In this document: in pieces, positions 36,497-45,686 of the stretch
Position numbering within the stretch: position 1 is the first letter of the stretch
Layout of the letters: each line of letters begins with the position of its first letter
Assembly: GCA_013373325.1 (NCBI GenBank)
Contig: JABXIA010000012.1
Span: 1 to 64,000, forward strand
Source of the DNA: Paracoccaceae bacterium
GTDB lineage: Bacteria; Pseudomonadota; Alphaproteobacteria; Rhodobacterales; Rhodobacteraceae
Direction of reading: 5' to 3'
DNA length: 64,000 nucleotides
The notes under the pieces: model-generated
The model's database searches: none
What the model was told of the DNA's origin: nothing
What the model saw: the letters and a program-made list of their open reading frames with translations, nothing else
Made by a program: the position numbers and the translations under genes

Positions 36497-37750
36497 TCAG
36501 CCGGGCGGGGCAGCGCCGCGGGCCGGGTCCGGCGCCAGGCTGGCGGCCAGCGCCAGGAACCAGGGCACCATCCAGAAACGCGCATAGAAATGGGCGACTC
36601 CTGTCAGGACCAGGGCCAGCATCAGCACAACCGTCACTGTCAGGGCCGCCGCATTGACGTCGCCCCGCACGAAAAGGCCCTGCCAGGCCACCCAAATGCC
36701 GCTCAGCAGCAGCCCGGACAGCCCGAGCAGAGACACCAGCCCGCCTTCGGCCAGGACGAGAAGGTAGGCATTGTGCACCGGCGCGCCATGGGCGCTGACG
36801 ACCCTGTATTGATCGAGCCCCAGCCCCAGCCAGATCGTATCATTTGCCAGCGCCACAGCTTCCCGCATCAGCTCCAGCCGCCCGTCAAAAGTGCCGGCCT
36901 GCATGAGGCTGCCGCTGCGCAGCGCCCCCAGCACCCGTTTCTGGAAGACCTCCGGCAGGAACTGCTCGCCCCAGAAATAGACGGCGGTGGCGGCCGCGGC
37001 CGCAAACAGCAGCACCGCGGCCGCCAGCCGCAGCGATCCCCTGCACAGGGCCAGACAGACAACCCCGGCACTGGCGATCAGGAAACCGGTATTGGACCCG
37101 GTCAGCAGCAGCCCGCAGGTCAGCAGCAGCAGGATCAGAACCGTCAGCCAAAGAGACAGCGCGCGCACCGACCTCAGCCACAGGGCAAAGACGATCCCCG
37201 CGGCAATCATGGTTCCGGTGGCATTGGTCCTCTGGATCAAGGACCGCATCCGTCCGTTTCCCGAGACGAAGCGGGAGTCGGACGGGTGGAACTCCACATA
37301 GTAGATCCCATGGATCACAATGAGGACCAGCGACAGGATAAGAAGTTTGATCAGAAGCACTGTCTCCGCCCGGCTGCGCCGCAGCAGCAGCATCGGCAGC
37401 AGAACCAGGGAGACAAAATACTGGCATATGCCAAGCGCGCCGGAAACCGCATCCCCCTGCAGGATGGATCCGCCGGCAAACCCCGCGAGCAGCAGCAAGA
37501 CCGATCCGAACCACAGCCCGCTGGCCTCCCCCAGCGGCCGCAGCTGCACCCGGCCGGCGGCCAGCATCAGGAGCACGCAGGCAACCGCAAAGGCATCGCT
37601 CAAGGTGATGTAAGCCTGGCTCAGCCTCAGATAGTTCACCGGCGACAGGAAAACCATCACGGCGACCAGCGTGAATTCAGCCCTTGCCAGGCTGGCCTGC
37701 CGGGACGCTGCAGAGGCGGCTTGTGCGGGAGGCAAGGCAGAACGGGTCAT
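36497..37750 (-). CDS. O-antigen polymerase/ligase-like (Wzy/WaaL) membrane protein
   Basis: About 10-12 hydrophobic segments; LLTGSNTGFLIASAG; GLGLDQYRVVSAHGAPVHNAYLLVLAEGG. Confidence 0.82.
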   Translation of the reverse strand: MTRSALPPAQAASAASRQASLARAEFTLVAVMVFLSPVNYLRLSQAYITLSDAFAVACVLLMLAAGRVQLRPLGEASGLWFGSVLLLLAGFAGGSILQGDAVSGALGICQYFVSLVLLPMLLLRRSRAETVLLIKLLILSLVLIVIHGIYYVEFHPSDSRFVSGNGRMRSLIQRTNATGTMIAAGIVFALWLRSVRALSLWLTVLILLLLTCGLLLTGSNTGFLIASAGVVCLALCRGSLRLAAAVLLFAAAAATAVYFWGEQFLPEVFQKRVLGALRSGSLMQAGTFDGRLELMREAVALANDTIWLGLGLDQYRVVSAHGAPVHNAYLLVLAEGGLVSLLGLSGLLLSGIWVAWQGLFVRGDVNAAALTVTVVLMLALVLTGVAHFYARFWMVPWFLALAASLAPDPARGAAPPG

Positions 37751-39087
37751 CGCCGCCCCTTCGTGAACGTCACCGCAGGCTGCCGCTGCAACGCCTCCTG
37801 CACCCCTCTGCGCAAGAAGAGCAGATTGCCAGAGAAGCTGCTCAGCCCGAGAAGGGCATGCGCCAGCGCCGCCCCTAGGAGGCCGAAAACCTGCACCAGC
37901 GGCACAATGGCCGCAAGAAACAGCAGCAAGGAGAAAAATGCCACCTGCACCAGATTGCCGCCGCGGTCCATGCTCAGCAGGGCATTGCCCAGGACCATCC
38001 CCATCACAAGCAAACCCGCGGCAGCCATCTGCACCGTCGCTGCCGGTGCGGCGGCGGCAAACTCCGCTCCCGCAAACCGGCGCAGCAATTCCGCCATGTA
38101 AGGCCCCAGCAGCAGCAGCAGCCCGCCGCCGGCAGCGGCCATCATGGCGCAGCAGGCCAATGCCAGCCTCTGCAAGCCGGCAGCATCGCCGGCAGCCCAT
38201 TTGCGGGACAGTTCCGGATAGATCGCCTGAACCAGCGGCTTGCCGAACTTGACCAGGGCCTCAGCAATTCTGCGGGCCAGATGGAAGCTGCCCGCCGCGC
38301 TGTTGCCGGCCAGGGCCGACAGTATCAGCACATCCAGCCGCTGGCCCGTCTGCCGCAGAATGACATTGATGTTCGAGGCCCACAGCAATCTGATCAATCC
38401 CGGATTGGCAGCCAGCACCCCGGCCAGCGGCTGCTGCCGCAGTCCGGCATACCCCTCCTGAGGCAGCAGCCGCAGCGCCAGCCAGAACGCCAGCAGCCCG
38501 TTGGCAAGGCTTTCCAGCAGCATCACGGCAAGAAACCCCCAGATGCCCAAACCCGCGGCATAGACCAGCGCGCAAAGGACCAGCCGCCCTGCCGCCACCG
38601 CCACATCCGCCTTGCCCAGGATATCGAAACGGTCCAGCACTCTCAGCACCCCCAGCCCGGTGGCACGCAGATTGACAAACAGCCCGGCCGCCAGCAATTC
38701 CAGGTAACGCGTTCCCTCGGGCGGCAAATCCAGCCAGGAGGCCGCCAGCGGCGCGGCAGCCAGAGCCGCACAGCCCGCCAGCAGACCGCCGCCCAGGTCG
38801 ATCAGCACCGAGAGTTTCACAAGCTGCAGAAACCGGCCGCGCCCGCTTGCCCCGCTTGCCTCAATCGCCTCGATTCCGAACCGGACAACAGCCTGCCAGG
38901 GCTCAAGCCGCAGAAGCCGGTCGAGAATCCGCACATAGGCCTGGGAGGCTGCAAGCACCCCCAGTCCCGCCGGACCCAGCCCCCGTGCCATCAGCGCCAG
39001 GCTGGCCACCCCCAGCAGGGCGCTGACAGCTTGTGCTGCGAACACCCAGGAAGTGTTGCGGACAAGGCGGCGCAGCACAGTGTTCAT
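37747..39087 (-). CDS. Wzx-like oligosaccharide flippase
   Basis: 446 aa polytopic; NTSWVFAAQAVSALLGVASLALMARGLGPAGLGVLAASQAYVRIL. Confidence 0.88.
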   Translation of the reverse strand: MNTVLRRLVRNTSWVFAAQAVSALLGVASLALMARGLGPAGLGVLAASQAYVRILDRLLRLEPWQAVVRFGIEAIEASGASGRGRFLQLVKLSVLIDLGGGLLAGCAALAAAPLAASWLDLPPEGTRYLELLAAGLFVNLRATGLGVLRVLDRFDILGKADVAVAAGRLVLCALVYAAGLGIWGFLAVMLLESLANGLLAFWLALRLLPQEGYAGLRQQPLAGVLAANPGLIRLLWASNINVILRQTGQRLDVLILSALAGNSAAGSFHLARRIAEALVKFGKPLVQAIYPELSRKWAAGDAAGLQRLALACCAMMAAAGGGLLLLLGPYMAELLRRFAGAEFAAAAPAATVQMAAAGLLVMGMVLGNALLSMDRGGNLVQVAFFSLLLFLAAIVPLVQVFGLLGAALAHALLGLSSFSGNLLFLRRGVQEALQRQPAVTFTKGRR

Positions 39088-39242
39088 GGCGCCCCCCGGG
39101 AGGCGCCGGCCCGCCTAGCTCCGCAATCCAGCATACGCATCACCTGTTCCAACGTCGTTTCCCATACTGGCACCAGCCATCCTCAAGGCCGTTTAACTCA
39201 GGCCGCGAACCGGCCGCCGGCCGGGCACCCCCAGGCTGCGGC

Positions 39243-40937
39243 TCACGCCGTATTGAGGATCACCATTGGCGGCGGCCCGGCCCGGGACAGCACCTCAAGA
39301 GCCTGCGACAGGGCGGCGCCGGATGTGCGGCCGTCCCGCACCACCAGCAGCAGCACCTGCGCGGCGGCCCCGAGCCGGGAGGCCGCCGCACTTTCCAGAA
39401 CCGGCGGCGTATCAATGAGGATAAGATCATAGCGCTGCCTGAGCAGCGCAAAGCCCCGCTCACCCATCGGCCTGTGCGTGAACTCAAGCGGCACCTGCGA
39501 CCCGGCCGCCGGGACCAGCACGTCCAGCCAGTCCAGATCCTTGCGGATTTCCCCCATCATCAGCCCCGGCTCTTCGAGCAGATCCTCAAACACATGACCG
39601 GACCGCGGCAGGCCGCCCGCCGCGGACCATTTATCCCCGCTGCCGTCCAGGCAGACAAGCAGCACCCGGTTGCCGTCCCGGGCCGCCGAGAGGGCAAGGC
39701 ACATGCTCACCAGGCTGCGCCCGTCCAGGCATTGGACTGAGGTGACAGGCACCACCAGGCCGCTGCCTGCTGCCCCGCCCCTGCAGCGCAGGAAGGTCAG
39801 GATCTGCTGCGCGGCCACCGCGGCCGCCCCCATCCGCCCCTTCCGGGTGAGAAGCTCGGTCAATTCCGGTGCCGTGCGCCGGCGCGCGCGCGGCACCGGC
39901 GGGAAATGCACTGCGCCGCGCAGGGCAGGCTGGCCGGCCCGGACCCGGCCGTCCAGCGCTTCCCGCAGCAGAACCGCCACAAACGCCAGTGAAAGCGCAA
40001 TGACCAAACTGCCCGCCAGCAGGGTCTTGCGATTGGGCAGATTCGGCGCAGGCGGCGCCTGCGCGCGGGCAATCTGGCGGCCCGCGGGCTCCATCAGATC
40101 CGCCTGGCTCCGCAAGGTGCTGAGCTGCCGCGACAGGGCCGCATGGCGGCTGCGCATTTCCTCCAGGCGGCGCTCCAGCGTCTTGCGCGCCTGCAGGGCC
40201 CGGGCCCGCTCTTTCAATGCGGCCGTCAGCCCGGCGAATTCTTCATTCGCCCGCGCTTCGGCATCTTCCCCGGCCGACTGCTGCTCCAGCCTCTGATAGG
40301 CCTGGCGCAATTGGATGATCAGCTGCATCTGCGCCTCCCGGTCATCCAGGCCGTTGGCGCGCATCAATACCGATAATTCCTGTTCAGCGGCGGAAATCCC
40401 GCTGCTCAGATCCGATATCCGGCGTTCCATCAAGCGGATCGAACGGCCGGCCTCAGCCCGCTGCGCGCTCAAGGTCTGTTCCATATAGGCCGCGGCGATG
40501 CCATTGGCGATCCGCTCAGCCCGCGGGCCGTCGGCATCGCGGACCTGAATGGAAACCACCAGGCTGCGATGGCGCAGGCTGACGGAATAGATGCCCATCA
40601 AATGCGCCGCCGCCGCCTCTGCGGGGGGCAGCCCTGACAGGCCCGCCCTGGCCATGAAACCCGGATCCGCAGCCAGCCCCAGCCGCCCGGCCACTCCGGC
40701 GGCGAAGCTGCGGGAGCGCAGCACCTCGAGTTCGGTCATCGCCATCGCCTGCGTCATCCGGCTGCGGCGCATCAGGGAGGTTCCGGGGTCAATCCGCGTG
40801 CTGCCGTCATCCAGGGCGAGGGCGGCTTCCACGGCATATTGCGGCTCTGCGGTCTCCAGCACGTAGACGGCAAGGCCCATCACCGCGCCGGCGACGGCCA
40901 GCACCAGCCGGAGGTTGCGTTTCAAAAGCCCCCCCAT
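39243..40937 (-). CDS. Wzz-like polysaccharide co-polymerase fused to degenerate BY-kinase domain
   Basis: GNLRLVLAVAGAVMGLAVYVLETAEPQYAVEAALALDDG-type N-terminus; kinase-like domain with VTSVQCLDGRSLVSM and [15 protein letters not shown]; start uncertain (40937 or 40991). Confidence 0.82.
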   Translation of the reverse strand: MGGLLKRNLRLVLAVAGAVMGLAVYVLETAEPQYAVEAALALDDGSTRIDPGTSLMRRSRMTQAMAMTELEVLRSRSFAAGVAGRLGLAADPGFMARAGLSGLPPAEAAAAHLMGIYSVSLRHRSLVVSIQVRDADGPRAERIANGIAAAYMEQTLSAQRAEAGRSIRLMERRISDLSSGISAAEQELSVLMRANGLDDREAQMQLIIQLRQAYQRLEQQSAGEDAEARANEEFAGLTAALKERARALQARKTLERRLEEMRSRHAALSRQLSTLRSQADLMEPAGRQIARAQAPPAPNLPNRKTLLAGSLVIALSLAFVAVLLREALDGRVRAGQPALRGAVHFPPVPRARRRTAPELTELLTRKGRMGAAAVAAQQILTFLRCRGGAAGSGLVVPVTSVQCLDGRSLVSMCLALSAARDGNRVLLVCLDGSGDKWSAAGGLPRSGHVFEDLLEEPGLMMGEIRKDLDWLDVLVPAAGSQVPLEFTHRPMGERGFALLRQRYDLILIDTPPVLESAAASRLGAAAQVLLLVVRDGRTSGAALSQALEVLSRAGPPPMVILNTA

Positions 40938-41020
40938 CCCGGTCCCCCTTGCCCGCGGGGCCGGGTGAAGCACTGTTTTTGGCTCAAACAAGCTCGTGGC
41001 ACTCTCCGTCGTCTGGAACC

Positions 41021-41039
41021 GCCGGCTGCTGCAGCCGGC
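41021..41039. other. Perfect intergenic hairpin between RTX gene and downstream co-polymerase gene
   Basis: GCCGGCTG-ctg-CAGCCGGC; no T/A-tract on either side. Confidence 0.4.
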
Positions 41040-41130
41040 CGGACAAGCCCGGAAAACGCGTCAGAGAAACGGGATCAGGCCATGCCCCTCCCGCAATGGT
41101 AGTGTGAAAGTGCCACCCGGCTATGCCCGG

Positions 41131-42294
41131 TCAGCTGAGCAGGAAATCGCTGGCGCTGAAATCGGCCGCATCCAGGCTGCCGTCCCAGTCGCGGATCAGG
41201 ATTCCGAAGGCGTAGCCGCTGCCGGTCACCACGTCGAGCATCACGTCGCCGGAGGCCAGATCGCGGGCGTAGACCGTGCCTGCCGCGCCGCCGGGTGCAT
41301 AGGCGGTCATGCCGTTCTTCTCGATGATGATGCGGTCGAGCCCGTCCTGGTAATCCTCGATCGTGTCATTGCCGTTCTGCACCCGCGCGCCCTTGAAGGC
41401 AAACCAGTCGGCATCATCACCGCCCCAGATCCGGTCACTGCCCTGGCCTGCAATGATGGTGTCCCGGCCGCTGCCGCCATGAATCTCGGCTGCCCCGGTG
41501 CCGGTGTAGATCAGATCATCGCCATCGCCGGCCCAGAGCGTGTCATTGCCATCCTCGGAACTGAGGACGTCATTGCCGCGGCCGCCGTACAGCAGGTCGT
41601 CGCCCAGGCCGGAACTCAGGCTGTCGTTGCCGCTGCCGCCCCGCAGCGTGTCGTTGCCGACTTCGCTGTCCAGCACGTCGTTGCCAGGGCCGCCATGCAG
41701 GAAATTGTTGCCATCGCCGCCATCGACACTGTCATTGCCAGGCCCGCCATAGACCCAGTCATCGCCGGACTGGCCCTTCAGCTTGTCATTCCCCTCCTGG
41801 CCATGAATGGTATCGTTGCCGGCGCCGCCGCCGACCGCCTGGGTGATCAGCCTCCCGGTCACCGGATCCGGTTCGTTGAAAAAGCCGTCATCGCCGTCGC
41901 CGGCGAAGATCAGGTCGTTGCCGTAGCCGGCATCCAGGTAATCCCGGCCGTCGCCGCCGTAGATGGTGTCGTCGCCCCCCCCCGCGAGGATCTGGTCGTA
42001 GTCCGCGCCGCCGTTGATCAGGTCATTGCCGCCACCGCCCTCGATGAGATCGTAGCCTTTCCCGCCGTAAAGGGTGTCATTGCCGTCACCGCCGTCCAGG
42101 CTGTCGTTGCCGAAGCTGCCGTACAGCCGGTCGTGGCCCGCCCCTCCCTTGAAGAGATCATCGCCGCCATAGCCGTACACGGTGTCGTCGCCATCGCCGC
42201 TGTGGATGGTGTCATGGCCCAGGTAGGCCGCAATGAAATCCCCCAGCACGCTGCCCCGGAGCAGCTCGCTGGCATCCGTTCCGTAAATTTTCAT
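41131..42294 (-). CDS. RTX-type Ca2+-binding repeat protein
   Basis: 387 aa; many GGxGxDxLxG nonapeptides (e.g. GGDGNDTLYGGKGYDLIEGGGGNDLI) with RTX-like C-terminus. Confidence 0.92.
   Translation of the reverse strand: MKIYGTDASELLRGSVLGDFIAAYLGHDTIHSGDGDDTVYGYGGDDLFKGGAGHDRLYGSFGNDSLDGGDGNDTLYGGKGYDLIEGGGGNDLINGGADYDQILAGGGDDTIYGGDGRDYLDAGYGNDLIFAGDGDDGFFNEPDPVTGRLITQAVGGGAGNDTIHGQEGNDKLKGQSGDDWVYGGPGNDSVDGGDGNNFLHGGPGNDVLDSEVGNDTLRGGSGNDSLSSGLGDDLLYGGRGNDVLSSEDGNDTLWAGDGDDLIYTGTGAAEIHGGSGRDTIIAGQGSDRIWGGDDADWFAFKGARVQNGNDTIEDYQDGLDRIIIEKNGMTAYAPGGAAGTVYARDLASGDVMLDVVTGSGYAFGILIRDWDGSLDAADFSASDFLLS
41440..42240 (-). repeat. RTX nonapeptide-coding DNA repeats
   Basis: Recurrent gtcattgccg/gtcgttgccg.. 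units at about 27-bp period corresponding to GND/GDD motifs. Confidence 0.8.
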
Positions 42295-42486
42295 GCCTGC
42301 TCCATTCCGGAAATCTGCCTGCTCATCCCTTGGCGCGGACGCAGGCCGGGGGCCAGCCTCTTACGGGCGGGCCCCCGGAACCGGATGATTTCCGCCCATC
42401 GGGGCGGGGCAGCGGCAAGATCCTGCCCTTTTCACAGCGGCGGCCTGCCTGCCCTGGCCCCGGTTTCAGGCCCCGGAGTCCGGACC

Positions 42487-44430
42487 CTAGCCGTTGCCAT
42501 AGCCGGCATAGTAGCCGCCATAGTAGGTTCCGTAGCCGTAGCGCTGGTAACGCGCCGGGTCCACGCCTGCCAGGACGGTGCCGCTGGCGGGCACCCGGTT
42601 CATGCTCAGAAGCCCGGCAGCATTCTCCAGCGCATCTTCGGTGGTCCTGCCCCAGCGGGCCAGCAGCAGCACCGTGTCGGCCAGCCCCGCCACCCGGACC
42701 GCATCCTGGGTCAGCAGCACCGGCGGCGTGTCCAGCAGGATCAGGTCATAGATGCTGCGCAGCATGGCCATCGACCGGGCCGCCTCGGTCCCGGCAGGCA
42801 GATCGCGCGGGATCGCCGCGTTGTGCTTGAAATTCAAGAGATCCACCCCCGGGACCACCCCGTCCCGCAGCACCTTGCGGCTGACCTGGCTGCTTTTGCT
42901 CCAGACCTCGGCCGGCAGCTGCGGCAAGGCTTTCTGCCCGGACATCCGGGTCACCCCGTGCTTGTAGACGTCGAAATCGATCAGCAGCACCTTCTCGCCT
43001 TCCTGCGCCGCGACCAGCGCCAGCGACAGCGCCAGCGTCGATTTGCCCTCATCGGCCAGCGCCGAGGTCACCGCCACCACCGGCGCGCTGCCGGGCGGGC
43101 GCCCGCCCGACAGCAGGGTCAGCAGCCCGCGCCCGGCCTCGGCATAGGCACTGCGCGGGTGTTCGTGCAGATGGGCAGCCAGCGCCCCCGGCCGCTTGAG
43201 GCCGCGCGTTTCCAGATCCGGCAGGACAGCCAGATTGGGCAATCCGGTCGCCTCCTCCGCATGGCCGCTCATCCAGATCCGCCGGTCGGTCAGCTCGCGC
43301 AGAAAAGCCGCTCCGCCCGCCAGCGCCACCCCGCCCAGCACCCCCGCCGCCAGGATCAGGTTCCGGTTCGGAAAGGCCGGGGCGGCGGGCACCTCTGCCC
43401 GGGTGATCTGCCGCGCGCCGGGGGCCAGGATGTCGATCTGTGCCTCCAGCGTGTTGCGCCGCTCGGCAAAGGTCTGGTAGCGCACCACCTCGGCATCGAA
43501 CTGGCGCTGCAGGTTCAGCAGGGTCAGCTCGGCCCGGGTCCGCAGGTTCAAGGCCTCCTTCAGCGCATCATGCCGGGCAATCATTTCCGCGGCCTCGCTG
43601 CCCTGGCCGCTCAAGGCGATCCGCGCCGCCAGCCGCCGCAGTTCGTCCTGCATCTCGGCAGTGCGGCTGAGATCGTCGAGCTGATGCTGGCGGATGAAAT
43701 CGGCGATGCGGATCTCGGAGGCGGTGAGCGCCGTCCCCAGCGCTTCGATGCGCTGACGCAGGAAATCCACGGATTTCTGCACTTCGGCACGTTTGGCCTC
43801 AAGGGTGCCGGAGATGTAGATCTCCGCCATGGCATCGGCAATCTCTGCGGCCCGGCCCGGATCGGCATGATGCACGGTGATGTCAATCGCCAGGCTGTCG
43901 CCGCGGCGCGAAACGCTGTAAATCTCCCGCAGCCGTGCCGCCGCCGCCTGCAGCTGCAGTTCGGCCGGTGTTCCTGCCGCGGTGCCATCGGCCAGGTATA
44001 TGTTGAAATCCGGATCCTGTGTCAGGTTCAGCCTGGACGCCACTGTGGTCAGAAATGCATTTGATTCCAGGAAATCAATCTCGGTCTCAATCTGGTAGTG
44101 GGTCAGCTGCTCGGTCTCCAGGACCAGATCCGAAGTATTGACCCGGGTCTCGGCCTGGATCAGCACGATGGTGGCCTGGGCAGTATAGCGCGGCGGGATC
44201 AGCTCCAGCAGCAGCCAGGCGCCGCCTGTGGCCAGGGAGACCAGCACAAGCAGCAGCCAGAAGTGCCGCCGGACACCGCTGATGAACATCGTCAGGCTGA
44301 GCCGCAATGCTGCATTCGACCGGGCCGGCCGGCGGCCGGCCGCTGCGCCGTAGCGTCCTTTTTCCGCTTTCGGCGCAGACTCGTCCAGAATGTTCAAATC
44401 AACTTCCCCGCGTAACGAACGTGCTCTCAC
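42487..44430 (-). CDS. Wzc-like polysaccharide co-polymerase/tyrosine autokinase
   Basis: GTG start chosen; VTSALADEGKSTLALSLALVAAQ Walker A; LILLDTPPVLL; Tyr-rich tail YQRYGYGTYYGGYYAGYGNG. Confidence 0.9.
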   Translation of the reverse strand: MRARSLRGEVDLNILDESAPKAEKGRYGAAAGRRPARSNAALRLSLTMFISGVRRHFWLLLVLVSLATGGAWLLLELIPPRYTAQATIVLIQAETRVNTSDLVLETEQLTHYQIETEIDFLESNAFLTTVASRLNLTQDPDFNIYLADGTAAGTPAELQLQAAAARLREIYSVSRRGDSLAIDITVHHADPGRAAEIADAMAEIYISGTLEAKRAEVQKSVDFLRQRIEALGTALTASEIRIADFIRQHQLDDLSRTAEMQDELRRLAARIALSGQGSEAAEMIARHDALKEALNLRTRAELTLLNLQRQFDAEVVRYQTFAERRNTLEAQIDILAPGARQITRAEVPAAPAFPNRNLILAAGVLGGVALAGGAAFLRELTDRRIWMSGHAEEATGLPNLAVLPDLETRGLKRPGALAAHLHEHPRSAYAEAGRGLLTLLSGGRPPGSAPVVAVTSALADEGKSTLALSLALVAAQEGEKVLLIDFDVYKHGVTRMSGQKALPQLPAEVWSKSSQVSRKVLRDGVVPGVDLLNFKHNAAIPRDLPAGTEAARSMAMLRSIYDLILLDTPPVLLTQDAVRVAGLADTVLLLARWGRTTEDALENAAGLLSMNRVPASGTVLAGVDPARYQRYGYGTYYGGYYAGYGNG

Positions 44431-44771
44431 GATGACGCCTTGCAGACTTCCCCCTGCAGCATCAGGGAGACCGGCATTGCAGGAATGCAATGTAACGCGG
44501 CCCTGCTGCTTCTCAAGCCGGGAGCCGCAAAACGCCCGCCCCCTGCCGGCAGGGGCAGGCCGCGGGCAAAACTTGACATCTGCGGCTGCGGCTGCATCTC
44601 GCAGAGTATGGTCTCTCTTGGGCGCGCAACCCGGGCTTGCTTCCGGAAGCAGGTTTCTCACGGGCCGGCCCCGGGCCCGGCCCGGCGGGCCGTCTCCGCT
44701 GCGCGCCGCCTGCAATGCTGCGCAGGAACCGTCCGCGGACCCCGGGTGCAGCGCGGCAGGGAGCATTGCGG
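44431..44771. promoter_or_regulatory. Divergent intergenic region between wzc-like (-) and methyltransferase-like (+) genes
   Basis: About 340 bp between divergently oriented genes; no individual promoter elements confidently identified. Confidence 0.35.
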
Positions 44772-45683
44772 ATGCAACCTGTGATCAGTGCCAGAAAGTA
44801 CTTCGGCCTGGACCCGCGGCAGGTCTCTCCGGAACTCGAGGCCCGCTTCTACGGCTCCTTGAAAATGAGAAACGCCTCCTTCAAGACAACCAGGCAGAAC
44901 CGGTTCCTTGCGCTGGATGCCGAGATTGCCCGCCTCCTGGCAGGATCTCTGCCGAAGCATACCGAGATGCTGGACGTCGGCGTGTCAGCCGGGGTGAGCA
45001 CGGTCGAAATCCTCGCGGCAATGCAGCAGGCCGGGCTGGCACCCGCGATCACCGCCACGGATCTGTACCTTTATGGCTATATCCTCGACCTGACAGAGAA
45101 AATGACTGTGCTGACAGACCGCCGGGGCTGGCCTCTGCAATACGAGTACAGGTCGCGGATCATCCGGCCCTGGGTGCGGCGCCTGGACTATCTGACACTG
45201 ACAGCGCCGCTCCGGTTCGCCGCCGCCCGGATCCTGGCGCAGCGGGCCGGCAGGCGGATCGCACAGGGCGAGGGGCACCGGGTGACGCTGGCATCAAGAC
45301 CGGCCCTGGAGGCCGAAGGCATCTCGCTGATCGAGGATGACATCCTGATCAGCCGCGCGGCCTTCCGCGGAAAATTCCACTTCATCCGCGCGGCAAATAT
45401 CCTGAACCTCGGCTATTTCAGAGAAGACCAGTTGAGAACCGCAATCGGGAACCTGCACTCCTACCTCAAGGGGCCGGGCGCGCTCTTGCTGGTGGTGCGC
45501 ACCGCGGAGAGGACCAGCCGGAACGACGCCACGCTCTTTGAGCTGTCGGACAGCGGCGCCCTCTTTGCCCGGCAGACGTTCGGCCGGGGGTCGGAGATTG
45601 CCGGCATTGTCACCTCAGCCAGGCCGCCTGCCCATGCCGCAAACGGCGGCGCGCCGGGCGGCCCCCGGTTTCAGGGCTTCTAG
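44772..45683 (+). CDS. Putative class-I SAM-dependent methyltransferase-like protein
   Basis: FLALDAEIARLLAGSLPKHTEMLDVGVSAGVSTVEILAAM resembles SAM-binding motif I; FIRAANILNLGYFREDQLRTAIGNLHSYLKGPGALLLVVR. Confidence 0.6.
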   Translation: MQPVISARKYFGLDPRQVSPELEARFYGSLKMRNASFKTTRQNRFLALDAEIARLLAGSLPKHTEMLDVGVSAGVSTVEILAAMQQAGLAPAITATDLYLYGYILDLTEKMTVLTDRRGWPLQYEYRSRIIRPWVRRLDYLTLTAPLRFAAARILAQRAGRRIAQGEGHRVTLASRPALEAEGISLIEDDILISRAAFRGKFHFIRAANILNLGYFREDQLRTAIGNLHSYLKGPGALLLVVRTAERTSRNDATLFELSDSGALFARQTFGRGSEIAGIVTSARPPAHAANGGAPGGPRFQGF

Positions 45684-45686
45684 CCG

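Noticed and set aside
40996-41116. GTGGCACT...AGTGCCAC inverted repeat with 105-nt spacing
   Set aside because: Only 8 bp and widely spaced; expected by chance in a window this size.
41440-42240. Possible CRISPR-like regular repeats
   Set aside because: The periodicity is coding (RTX nonapeptides, 27-bp period) with no unique spacers.
40996-44064. 1022-aa plus-strand ORF antisense to the RTX and wzc-like genes
   Set aside because: Low-complexity translation lacking family motifs; it mirrors the reverse strand of two convincing genes and is a by-product of high GC and RTX periodicity.
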